Assembly: GCA_934438135.1 (NCBI GenBank)
Contig: CAKSBP010000076.1
Coordinates: forward strand, 1 to 10,411
Direction of reading: 5' to 3'
DNA length: 10,411 nt
DNA from: an uncultured Clostridium sp.
GTDB taxonomy: Bacteria; Bacillota; Clostridia; Lachnospirales; Lachnospiraceae
The translations under genes were made by a program, and so were the position numbers. The notes below the pieces were generated by a model. It saw only the letters and a list, made by a program, of their open reading frames with translations. It did no database searches and was not told the origin of the DNA. Below are positions 1 through 7,082 of the stretch, one piece after another; position 1 is the first letter of the stretch, and every line of letters starts with the position of its first letter.

Positions 1-47
1 AGAATAATATTTACTTTTCAATGTGCAATGCCAGTGTTTTGCCGGCA

Positions 48-73
48 TGATCACTCAAGATTCCGAGAGATCA
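48..73. promoter_or_regulatory. Imperfect palindrome upstream of the cas promoter
   Basis: TGATCACTC at 48-56 pairs with GAGAGATCA at 65-73, with one A-A mismatch and an 8-base centre. It ends 22 bp before the -35 box of the cas promoter. No run of T follows, so it does not look like a terminator. A binding site for a dimeric regulator is one reading, and the end of an upstream transcript is another. The function is inferred from position alone. Confidence 0.35.
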
Positions 74-95
74 TTTAAAAGGACAATTTATGATA

Positions 96-124
96 TTGAC
101 ACTAAATGGTACATACTGTATAAT
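96..124 (+). promoter_or_regulatory. Consensus sigma-A promoter of the cas operon
   Basis: TTGACA (96-101) and TATAAT (119-124) are both perfect consensus boxes separated by the ideal 17 bp. Transcription should start near 130-132, giving cas6 an untranslated leader of about 170 nt. No other promoter of similar quality lies upstream of cas6. A second TATAAT at 231-236 lacks a recognisable -35 box. Confidence 0.85.
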
Positions 125-155
125 TTAACTGTTTCTGTCAGACATATACAAGTTT

Positions 156-186
156 ATTTAATGTAAAACAAATGTTGTCTGGAAAT
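156..186 (+). ncRNA. Degenerate CRISPR repeat in the cas mRNA leader (CreR-like candidate)
   Basis: This stretch aligns with the array repeat in the same orientation if one extra base is allowed. TTTAAT (157-162), AACA (167-170), TGT (176-178) and TGGAAA (180-185) line up with the same blocks in the repeat, about 21 matches in 30. It lies downstream of the cas promoter, so it would be transcribed. Known parallels are degenerate repeats in Cas-regulating RNAs (CreR, CreA), which Cas6 processes and Cascade uses to repress a promoter. It could also be a Cas6 binding site that controls its own mRNA. A match by chance in AT-rich DNA is not excluded. Confidence 0.5.
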
Positions 187-240
187 AATAGGGTAATTGT
201 CTAAAGGTAATTAATAATAACAGAAAGCTGTATAATTCAT
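187..240 (+). other. Spacer-like stretch and second, weaker repeat-like segment
   Basis: About 24 bases after the first degenerate repeat, TTAATAA (211-217), AACA (219-222) and TGTAT (229-233) again follow the order of blocks in the array repeat, with one inserted base. Roughly 17 of 30 positions match, and the 3' end does not. The arrangement pseudo-repeat, short spacer, pseudo-repeat is that of a mini-array. This half is much less convincing than the first. Confidence 0.25.
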
Positions 241-291
241 ATATATGCTATTTGGTTCCAGACTATTACGCTATTTGAATAAACAAACATC

Positions 292-299
292 GGAGGTGA
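292..299 (+). promoter_or_regulatory. Ribosome binding site that sets the cas6 start
   Basis: GGAGGTGA lies 5 bases before the TTG codon at 305. The upstream ATG at 245, in the same frame, has no Shine-Dalgarno sequence, so TTG is preferred. Confidence 0.8.
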
Positions 300-304
300 C
301 TACT

Positions 305-994
305 TTGCAGGTTTTTGAGATATCAATTCGGGTCAAACTGAAACAGGAGATACATAGCGATTATGCATTAGAAGAGATTGGAACGCTTTTAGATACGTTA
401 CTTTGCAAGTCCGGTTTTGAAAAGCTGCACGAAGAGAATCAGTATAAGAATTATTGTTTTAATTCCTTTTATCCGATAGAAAACTCTAAAGTATATCAAA
501 AAGGAAAAAGTTATACATTTCAAGTACGAACGATAGATTCTGAACTAGCAGGCATATTTTCCGGCTGTATTGTACAGAGAGGAAATAAAGCACTTACCAT
601 CTTAACAACACAGATAAAAATAATACCAAAACACTTCATAGAAAAAATCTATTCGATTACCCCATGTATTATGAAAAATGAAACTGGATATTGGCGCAAA
701 TCAGGGGATATTGAACTCTTTGAAAGAAGATTAAAAGAAAATTTGATTAAAAAGTACAATGCCATTACAGGAGAAAAAATGAACGAAGATTTTCAGTTGT
801 ATACAGCACTGAATTTTAAGAATAAAGGGCCTGTTTCTTGTGCGTATAAAAATATTCATCTTTTAGGAGATAAGCTGGAACTATATCCTGGAGATTCTAA
901 GGAGGCACAGGAACTAGTGTATATGGCACTAGGAACTGGAATTTTGGAGACAAATGCCAGAGGATATGGTTTTATGAATTATCAATGGCTATAG
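305..994 (+). CDS. cas6: Cas6, CRISPR repeat-processing endoribonuclease
   Basis: Cas6 cuts the long array transcript inside each repeat and, in type I-B, stays on the 3' end of the crRNA in Cascade. The protein is 229 aa from a TTG start, typical for the family. The N-terminus (VFEISIRVKL, residues 3-12) is the usual first beta strand of Cas6. His42, followed by YKNY (47-50), is a candidate catalytic histidine. The C-terminal glycine-rich loop is visible at 210-223 (GTG, then RGYGF). The frame is open back to an ATG at 245, but that start has no ribosome binding site and would add 20 residues outside the domain. The gene is the first of the operon, behind a leader that carries a repeat-like element its own product might bind. 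Its TAG stop overlaps the ribosome binding site of cas8b. Confidence 0.93.
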   Translation: MQVFEISIRVKLKQEIHSDYALEEIGTLLDTLLCKSGFEKLHEENQYKNYCFNSFYPIENSKVYQKGKSYTFQVRTIDSELAGIFSGCIVQRGNKALTILTTQIKIIPKHFIEKIYSITPCIMKNETGYWRKSGDIELFERRLKENLIKKYNAITGEKMNEDFQLYTALNFKNKGPVSCAYKNIHLLGDKLELYPGDSKEAQELVYMALGTGILETNARGYGFMNYQWL

Positions 995-998
995 GAGG
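993..998 (+). promoter_or_regulatory. Ribosome binding site of cas8b
   Basis: AGGAGG overlaps the cas6 stop codon. It lies only 2 bases before the ATG at 1001 but 8 bases before the ATG at 1007, so the second start is preferred. Confidence 0.75.
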
Positions 999-1006
999 AA
1001 ATGCAT

Positions 1007-2764
1007 ATGCTGAAGGATTGTCTGAAGGTATTCCGTCATCTGCTGGATACAGAGGGAACATCTATAGTAGAGGATAGCCATATTCCTGCGGATGGTACCT
1101 ATCTGCTGGTTCATCTGGAGCGGCCGGAAGAACCGGAAATAGTTGAAATGAAATATGATAAGAAAAATGAAAAATTTGAATGTGAGGGAAGTAGTATTTT
1201 GGGAAAAATACGAAAAATGGATTATTATAGCACGTTGTTGGAAATGAATAAGCCAATTGATGATAAGAAAGTAATACACAGCAATAATTATTTATCCTTT
1301 TCTCTAAAAAAAGAAAATCTGCTGCCAGGAGGCAAGCTGGATTCGGAAAGAATAAACAGCTATTATGAAGTTTTAATGAACCCTCACAGAAAATATGAGA
1401 AAAAGCCAAAGGCAGATGCCCTTTATACGAAAGTAGAAGAAGAATTGGGAGTGCCTGATAAATCTAAGGCAGAACAATGTAAAGAATGGATTGAGAAGCA
1501 TGTTTTTGAGCTGGAACAGTGGGATGTGGATTTATCAAAAAAAGAATATATTAAGATTTTCTTTGATGCACCAATGGAAGACTATCAGCGGGAATGCAAA
1601 CGATATCAAATTCCTAATATTTATAATAGTGATAAGAATATTAGAGAAACAAATGGCATTACATATGGAGTTCCAAACAATAACATGGGGTTGAATTCCA
1701 AAAAACCGTATTTGGAGCATAAAACCAGGCCAGAGCCGGCACCATATCTGATTGACAGCGAAGAAGTATTTTTACAGAACCAGTTTTTTGAATATCTTTA
1801 CGGTTTTTCTAGTATGGGTAAATATAATGTATTTGTGGATTTGGATGAAATGAAAATTGAGGCATATAGTAAAATGCCATCGAGAGATATTAACGGAATT
1901 TATCTTCGCATTCGAAAAGGAAAAAACGAGGCGGAGATTGTAGAATGTGAAAATAATGCATGTTACCGGACAAAACTGCCTAGAAATTTTGCTTATACAA
2001 ATTTTCTGGAAGTGGACTTGCTGAATTTAAAACAGGACGTTCCAAACTATGACGGAAGAATTCTTAAAACTTCGGAGCTAGCAGCAATTATCGATAGCGT
2101 TCTTTTTTCAAAGTATTTAAGCAGTAATTATTTTACGGATGCTGGTGACATTAAAATAAAAAGAACTGGACTAAAACAAAGCCTTTTATATGCCAGAAAC
2201 AGTCTATTCCGCTGGCTGTATCTTGGCGATGAGCGGACGGTAAAAAAGGTTTTAGACCAGGCAACGATGATTATTATAAAAGGAAATATTGAAGAAGGAT
2301 TTATTTTAAAAGCAATTCATCAGTTTAATCTAAGATGCTCGTTGCAGCAGTATTTTAGTAAGGAAGGAGAAACGGGAATGGGAGAGAGGATTAAGAATAT
2401 AAAAGAAAATCTGCGTCAGAAAGTGAACAGTAAAGAAACATTGTATATGGATAGCGATGAGGAATATTATTTTGCTGTGGGTCAGCTGGTCAGTTATTTT
2501 ATTTCTTTAAATAAATCAAAAAAGAAAATGCATTCATTAGCAAATCCATTTTTGAATGCAAAAAGTAATGAAATAATAAAACAGAAATTAATGCAGTTTT
2601 TTAAAAAATACAACTATATGATAGAAAGCAGCAGTTTACGATTTAATAACTTATATGAAATGATTGTTTCTTTTGAAACATCTGGAAAAGTAAACCAGGA
2701 TATGATTCTTGCAGGATACTTAAGCAGCAGTCTGCTTTATGAGAAGAAGGAGGAAAATAAGTAA
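1007..2764 (+). CDS. cas8b: Cas8b (Csh1/TM1802-like), large subunit of type I-B Cascade
   Basis: Cas8b is the large Cascade subunit. In the family it recognises the protospacer-adjacent motif and helps recruit Cas3. The protein is 585 aa from the ATG at 1007. Cas8 sequences diverge widely, and I assign this one from the N-terminus (MLKDCLKVFRHLL), the length, and the position between cas6 and cas7. I see no CxxC pairs, so the zinc finger of some Cas8 proteins appears absent. The C-terminal 128 residues (458-585) are helix-rich and preceded by an internal ribosome binding site, so they probably double as the separate subunit Cas11b. The stop codon overlaps the cas7 start (TAATG), which suggests translational coupling. 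Confidence 0.9.
   Translation: MLKDCLKVFRHLLDTEGTSIVEDSHIPADGTYLLVHLERPEEPEIVEMKYDKKNEKFECEGSSILGKIRKMDYYSTLLEMNKPIDDKKVIHSNNYLSFSLKKENLLPGGKLDSERINSYYEVLMNPHRKYEKKPKADALYTKVEEELGVPDKSKAEQCKEWIEKHVFELEQWDVDLSKKEYIKIFFDAPMEDYQRECKRYQIPNIYNSDKNIRETNGITYGVPNNNMGLNSKKPYLEHKTRPEPAPYLIDSEEVFLQNQFFEYLYGFSSMGKYNVFVDLDEMKIEAYSKMPSRDINGIYLRIRKGKNEAEIVECENNACYRTKLPRNFAYTNFLEVDLLNLKQDVPNYDGRILKTSELAAIIDSVLFSKYLSSNYFTDAGDIKIKRTGLKQSLLYARNSLFRWLYLGDERTVKKVLDQATMIIIKGNIEEGFILKAIHQFNLRCSLQQYFSKEGETGMGERIKNIKENLRQKVNSKETLYMDSDEEYYFAVGQLVSYFISLNKSKKKMHSLANPFLNAKSNEIIKQKLMQFFKKYNYMIESSSLRFNNLYEMIVSFETSGKVNQDMILAGYLSSSLLYEKKEENK
2364..2369 (+). promoter_or_regulatory. Internal ribosome binding site within cas8b
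   Basis: AAGGAG lies exactly 8 bases before an in-frame ATG at 2378. Both strength and spacing match the sites before the main genes of this operon. It supports separate translation of the Cas8b C-terminus. Confidence 0.75.
2378..2764 (+). CDS. cas11b: Cas11b small subunit, translated from within cas8b
   Basis: In type I-B and related systems the small Cascade subunit is made from an internal start in the large-subunit gene, and several copies line the complex and hold the displaced DNA strand. Here an ATG in the cas8b frame, with AAGGAG 8 bases upstream, would give a 128-aa protein starting MGERIKNIKENLRQKV and ending at the cas8b stop. The size fits Cas11. The sequence looks almost wholly helical, with alternating basic and hydrophobic residues (for example KSKKKMH and IIKQKLMQFFKKY). 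No separate small-subunit gene exists elsewhere in the operon, which supports this reading. It could still be only the C-terminal domain of Cas8b. Confidence 0.72.
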   Translation: MGERIKNIKENLRQKVNSKETLYMDSDEEYYFAVGQLVSYFISLNKSKKKMHSLANPFLNAKSNEIIKQKLMQFFKKYNYMIESSSLRFNNLYEMIVSFETSGKVNQDMILAGYLSSSLLYEKKEENK

Positions 2765-3723
2765 TGGAAAAAAGAGTATATGGAGTGTTGGGAATTGTAT
2801 CAATTATGGCAAACTGGAATGCTGATTTTACAGGATATCCGAAAACTATTTCAGATGGAACCGTATTTGGCAGTGACAAAGCATTTAAATATCCTATGAA
2901 GAAAATGTGGGAAAATGAAGGACGAAAAGTTATTTACATAAAATCAATGAAGTTGGCAGAAGAAAAAGGTAAGGTTACGTTGACACCTAGAAGCCTGAAA
3001 GAAAGATATGAGCAGGTCTTTGGAGTAGAAAATCTAAAGGACTGTAAAGACAGCAGTGAAGTATTGAAAAACTTATTCCAGGCAGTAGATGTCAAAAACT
3101 TTGGTGCAACCTTTGCAGAAGAGGGAAATAATATTTCCATTACCGGTGCCGTACAGTTTGGTCAGGGATTGAATAAATATGAGGATTCGGATGCCGAGGA
3201 GCAGCAGATTTTATCTCCATTCCGTGATGCAAAAGCAAAAGCTGCTAAGAGTAAGAATGCAGAAGAAGCGGAGGAAGCAAAAAATTCAACCCTTGGAACC
3301 AAAATCGTGAGTAATGAAGCACATTATTTTTATCCATTTTCCATTACACCGGCTGCGTATAATGGATATGTTGAATTAGGTGTGACCGATGGATACACAG
3401 AAGAGGATTATGCCTTATTTAAGAAAACTTCTCTAGTCAGTGCAACTTCTTATTCTACCAATGCGAAAGCGGGATGTGACAATGAATTTGGTTTATTTAT
3501 TGAAACTGAGAGCGATTTATATCTGCCGAATCTGGCTCAGTATGTGACATTTGAAAAAGGGGAGGAGAAAAATACAATCAAAGTGATGCCAGGTGAAATT
3601 GTAAATCCTTTATCTGAAAAAATAAAGATGATTGAAATCTACTACAATCCGTTGACAACCAATATTGAAACAGACTTAGAAAATGTAAGGATGTATAACA
3701 TTTTTACACAAAAAGAGGTGTAG
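2764..3723 (+). CDS. cas7: Cas7, backbone subunit of type I-B Cascade
   Basis: Cas7 polymerises along the crRNA spacer and forms the Cascade backbone. The protein is 319 aa. The start (MEKRVYGVLG), the conserved stretch NWNADFTG (17-24) and GAVQFGQG (128-135) mark the I-B Cas7 family often labelled Csh2. A very charged Ala/Lys/Glu segment at about 155-174 follows SPF and precedes STLGTK. It looks like a flexible or helical insert in the RRM-like fold. The ATG overlaps the cas8b stop, and AGGAGG lies at 2748-2753. Since Cascade needs about six Cas7 per complex, efficient coupled translation would make sense. Family assignment is firm and the exact subfamily name less so. Confidence 0.93.
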   Translation: MEKRVYGVLGIVSIMANWNADFTGYPKTISDGTVFGSDKAFKYPMKKMWENEGRKVIYIKSMKLAEEKGKVTLTPRSLKERYEQVFGVENLKDCKDSSEVLKNLFQAVDVKNFGATFAEEGNNISITGAVQFGQGLNKYEDSDAEEQQILSPFRDAKAKAAKSKNAEEAEEAKNSTLGTKIVSNEAHYFYPFSITPAAYNGYVELGVTDGYTEEDYALFKKTSLVSATSYSTNAKAGCDNEFGLFIETESDLYLPNLAQYVTFEKGEEKNTIKVMPGEIVNPLSEKIKMIEIYYNPLTTNIETDLENVRMYNIFTQKEV

Positions 3724-3725
3724 AG

Positions 3726-4469
3726 ATGACCGTCGTAAAATTTCACTTGAGTGGCGATACGGCTTGTTTTCGGAAACCGGATGTAAATACCTATGTGTAT
3801 TTTACGTATGGACAGATACACAAGGTAGCATTACTTGGTATGTTTGGAGCAATTCTTGGTTATAGTGGATATACAGAATGCACAGCGAAGATAAAAAGCA
3901 CACGGCAGATGCAGCTGCCGGAGTTCTATGAAAGGCTGAAAATTTTAGAAACAGCAGTGGTGCCATGCACCTCCAATGGAGTATTTTCAAAAAAAATACA
4001 GCGTTTCAATAATAGTGTAGGATATGCATCGAAGGAAAATGGCGGAAATCTGATTGTATCAGAGCAGTGGCTGGAACATCCGGCATGGGATATTTATGTG
4101 AGGATAGATGAGGAAGAGGGAGAGGCTGTCAGAAATGCTCTAGTAAATCATACGTGCGTGTTTGTGCCGTATCTTGGAAAGAATGATCATATGGCTTCTA
4201 TTTCGGATGTGGAAGTTATGGAAGAAAAGAAAATTGATAACCCAGAGCAGATTCATAGTTTGTTTCCTAAGAGATTAGGAAGATTGGATATGGAGCTTTT
4301 GGAAGAGGAACCATTCTCCTATTATAAATATGAAGAAACTCTTCCAGTAGGACTGGAACCTATAGATTTTCGATATAGTATGGAAAATCTGATTTATACA
4401 AACATACCGATTGTGGACTTTACCGGAGTAGCCTATCAAATCGGAGAGAAAAATATCGTATTTTTTTAA
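3726..4469 (+). CDS. cas5b: Cas5b, crRNA 5'-handle binding subunit of Cascade
   Basis: Cas5 caps the crRNA by binding its 5' handle and connects Cas8b to the Cas7 backbone. The protein is 247 aa. The N-terminal RRM-type strand (VVKFHLSG, 3-10) is followed by FRKPD (15-19) and a glycine-rich helix region (LLGMFGAILGYSGY, 36-49), the hallmark start of I-B Cas5. The start lies 2 bases after the cas7 stop, with GAGGTG at 3715-3720 as ribosome binding site. It is the last gene before a terminator-like hairpin and therefore closes the Cascade module. Confidence 0.93.
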   Translation: MTVVKFHLSGDTACFRKPDVNTYVYFTYGQIHKVALLGMFGAILGYSGYTECTAKIKSTRQMQLPEFYERLKILETAVVPCTSNGVFSKKIQRFNNSVGYASKENGGNLIVSEQWLEHPAWDIYVRIDEEEGEAVRNALVNHTCVFVPYLGKNDHMASISDVEVMEEKKIDNPEQIHSLFPKRLGRLDMELLEEEPFSYYKYEETLPVGLEPIDFRYSMENLIYTNIPIVDFTGVAYQIGEKNIVFF

Positions 4470-4470
4470 T

Positions 4471-4504
4471 AGGAAAGGCGGAAGAAGACAACCGCCTTTT
4501 CTTT
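4471..4504 (+). terminator. Terminator-like hairpin between cas5 and cas3
   Basis: AGGAAAGGCGG (4471-4481) pairs with CCGCCTTTTCT (4492-4502) over 11 bp, including one G-T pair and a GC-rich core, around a 10-base loop. The right arm runs into TTTTCTTT. This is the form of an intrinsic terminator, probably leaky, because cas3 has no strong promoter of its own. A TATAAT at 4506-4511 has only a poor -35 match (AAGACA, 15 bp away). Likely effects are lower expression of the downstream genes and protection of the Cascade mRNA 3' end. Confidence 0.65.
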
Positions 4505-4529
4505 ATATAATAAGGAAAAGGAGTCTGCT

Positions 4530-7067
4530 ATGGAGTGGAAGAAATTATGTATTAATTTAAATGACCTGATACAATCAGAGTATGTTTACTATGCGCATAT
4601 AAGAAAAGGTGATGGAAGAAAAGAACTTTTGCAAGAGCATACCGATTTGTGCATTGAATATTGCAGAAAAATATTTGAACAAAAGGGAATGGAACAAATT
4701 TTTACTCGTGCTGTTGAATTACTCTGCCCAAAAGAATGTTCTAATAAAGGGAAAGAATTATTTTGGAAAATGCTTATCAATGTAATCAATCTTCATGATA
4801 TTGGAAAGGTGAATCCATTCTTTCAGGCACAGAAAATGGATAATAAATTAAACCTCAATATAAATCCTTATGGAAGCATTGCTTCAAAACATTCCCTGTT
4901 ATCCTCTTTATGCTATGTATCTTGTTTTATCAATGGGATTGAAGAAATAGAAAATAGAGATGAACAGAAGGTATTAAGACACTTTCTATTTATGAATGCA
5001 TACCTGATTTCCAGGCATCATTCAGATTTGAGTAACTATGAAGAATTTATGCAAAAATTCCAGGAGGATGAACCAATTTGGAAATTAGTCTGTGAATTAT
5101 CCGAAGCATCCAATACAGGATTTTGTATAGAGTTTGATTCTGAGCTTCTACGGAAAACAGCTTATAAAGAAGAAAGATATTTAAAACGGATTGGAAAAGA
5201 GAATGCAGTACTCTACTATGCATATATCAGGTTTTTGTATTCGCTGCTGGTAGCTTGTGATTATTATGCTACCACTGAGTTTATGAATAAAATAAAAATG
5301 GAGTCTTTCGGATGCGTACAGAATATTAAAACAATTCAAAATCAATTTGAACAAACGGAAGTGAACCAGTCCATCAGGAAATATGAGAAGGAAAGGTATC
5401 AGCAAAAGTCAGATGCAGTAGAGGATATTAATGTACTCCGATCGGAATTGTTTCTGGATACACAAGAAGTACTAAAAAGAAATCTGGATGCACCGATTTT
5501 TTATCTGGAAGCCCCGACTGGAAGCGGTAAAAGCAATACAGCATTTAATTTAAGTTTTCAGTTAGCTTCGGAAAATTCAGAATTAAAGAAGATTTATTAT
5601 GTGTATCCATTTAATACATTGGTAGAACAAAATTATAAAACACTGCAGAAGACATTTGGAAAAGAAGGGCATATTATTCATGAAATTGGTGTGATTAATT
5701 CTCTGACACCGATTAAGGTTGAAGATGAAAAGTATGAGCAAGGGCTGTTAGACCGGGAATTCTTGAATTTCCCTATTGTAATGACGACAAGTGTGAGTTT
5801 GTTTCAGGTTCTTTTTGGAGAGAAGCAGGAAAATCTCTTGGCATTTCATCAGTTGTGTAATAGCATTATTGTGTTGGATGAAATACAGAATTACAAAAGT
5901 TTAATCTGGTCTGAAATTATTACATTTTTTACGGCATATGCAAAACTACTGAATATTAAATTTATCATCATGTCTGCAACACTTCCTGATTTATCAAGTG
6001 TCAGTAAAATCAAAGAGAGGACGGTTTCACTAGTTTCAGATCGAAAGAAATATTTTGAAAATCCTCTTTTCCGTAATAGGGTAAAAGTACATTATGATTT
6101 GCTTTCTGAAAAAATGGAATTGGAACAGCTTTATCAACATGTTATGAAAAAAGAAAAAGACAAAAAACTGATTTTAATGGAATTTATATCTAAGAAAACA
6201 GCGTATGAATTCTATGAAATGCTGTGTAATGGAGTATTATGTGGAGAGATTGAATCAGAGACAGCTCTTATGACGGGGGATAACAATGGACTGGAGCGGG
6301 AAGAAATATTAGAACGTATTGATTGTTTTCAGAAGGAACAGTGTGGCTTTATTTTGGTTGCAACCCAGGTTGTGGAAGCTGGTGTAGATATTGATATGGA
6401 CATAGGTTATAAGGATATTTCAAAGGTAGATAGTGAAGAACAGTTTATGGGAAGAATTAATCGTTCCTGTCGGAAGAAAGGTGAGGTATTCTTTTTTATG
6501 CATGACCGTATGAAACAGATTTATGGAAATGATTATCGTGGAAATGATGAGTTTTCCCTGAAGGAAGAACGGATGCGTGAAATTCTTCTGAAGAAAGATT
6601 TTCATGCATTTTATGAGGGAGTGTTGGAATTAGTCCGGCAGCGTGGAGAAGAAGCCAATGACAACAATTTAGATACATTCTTCTCGGAATGCGTTGGAAA
6701 GCTTTATTTCCCTTCTATTGCAGAGCGAATGAAACTGATTGATGAGGATGACTGGAGCATGTCTGTTTATCTTGCTCATGTTGTGACAAATAAAGAAGGC
6801 GAAGAATTCGATGGCCGGGCTATTTGGAAACAGTACAAGACACTGCTGAAGCAGGATAATTCAGATTATGCACGAAAACAGATAGAATTATCGGAAGTGC
6901 GGTGTAAAATGAATTATTTTATATACCGTGTTAAAAAGAATCCTATAAATTATAACGATATTGAAGGAGATATTTATTATTTGGAGAATGGAGAAAAATA
7001 TTTTGAAAATGGAAGACTTTTAAAGGAAAAGCTGGAAGGAGACAGTATTGATTTTATTGATTTATAA
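4530..7067 (+). CDS. cas3: Cas3, HD nuclease and DNA helicase of type I interference
   Basis: Cas3 is recruited by target-bound Cascade and nicks, unwinds and degrades the DNA in an ATP-dependent way. The protein is 845 aa with both domains fused in the common order. The N-terminal HD nuclease shows H37, H89-D90 (LHDIGK), H121, H163-H164 and D244. The superfamily 2 helicase follows, with Walker A at 328-335 (APTGSGKS), DEIQ at 450-453 (the DExx box), SAT at 482-484, ATQVVEAGVDID at 611-622 and QxxGRxxR at 638-645. All key residues are intact, so the enzyme should be active. AAGGAG at 4518-4523 supports the start. It is the first gene after the hairpin that follows cas5, and cas4 begins 15 bases after its stop. 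Confidence 0.96.
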   Translation: MEWKKLCINLNDLIQSEYVYYAHIRKGDGRKELLQEHTDLCIEYCRKIFEQKGMEQIFTRAVELLCPKECSNKGKELFWKMLINVINLHDIGKVNPFFQAQKMDNKLNLNINPYGSIASKHSLLSSLCYVSCFINGIEEIENRDEQKVLRHFLFMNAYLISRHHSDLSNYEEFMQKFQEDEPIWKLVCELSEASNTGFCIEFDSELLRKTAYKEERYLKRIGKENAVLYYAYIRFLYSLLVACDYYATTEFMNKIKMESFGCVQNIKTIQNQFEQTEVNQSIRKYEKERYQQKSDAVEDINVLRSELFLDTQEVLKRNLDAPIFYLEAPTGSGKSNTAFNLSFQLASENSELKKIYYVYPFNTLVEQNYKTLQKTFGKEGHIIHEIGVINSLTPIKVEDEKYEQGLLDREFLNFPIVMTTSVSLFQVLFGEKQENLLAFHQLCNSIIVLDEIQNYKSLIWSEIITFFTAYAKLLNIKFIIMSATLPDLSSVSKIKERTVSLVSDRKKYFENPLFRNRVKVHYDLLSEKMELEQLYQHVMKKEKDKKLILMEFISKKTAYEFYEMLCNGVLCGEIESETALMTGDNNGLEREEILERIDCFQKEQCGFILVATQVVEAGVDIDMDIGYKDISKVDSEEQFMGRINRSCRKKGEVFFFMHDRMKQIYGNDYRGNDEFSLKEERMREILLKKDFHAFYEGVLELVRQRGEEANDNNLDTFFSECVGKLYFPSIAERMKLIDEDDWSMSVYLAHVVTNKEGEEFDGRAIWKQYKTLLKQDNSDYARKQIELSEVRCKMNYFIYRVKKNPINYNDIEGDIYYLENGEKYFENGRLLKEKLEGDSIDFIDL

Positions 7068-7082
7068 AAGGAGGCTTTTGAT

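Noticed and set aside
28..48. ATGCC/GGCAT hairpin near the window start as a terminator
   Set aside because: The stem is only 5 bp and no T-run follows.
90..128. Short open frame starting at 90 (MILTLNGTYCII) after AAAGGA, considered as a toxin-like peptide of CreT type
   Set aside because: It coincides with the -35 and -10 boxes of the cas promoter and would not be on the main transcript. No other mark of a toxin was seen.
231..236. Second TATAAT before cas6
   Set aside because: No -35 box at a proper distance and no TG extension. CTGTATAATT occurs also at 116-125, but two short AT-rich copies are not evidence enough.
245..304. ATG at 245 as the start of cas6
   Set aside because: It has no ribosome binding site, and the added 20 residues do not fit the Cas6 N-terminus. 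TTG at 305 follows a strong site.
989..1409. Overlapping minus-strand open frames of 96 and 115 codons opposite cas8b
   Set aside because: They are shadows of a well-supported plus-strand gene, with low-complexity Phe/Ile/Tyr-rich products and no recognisable domain.
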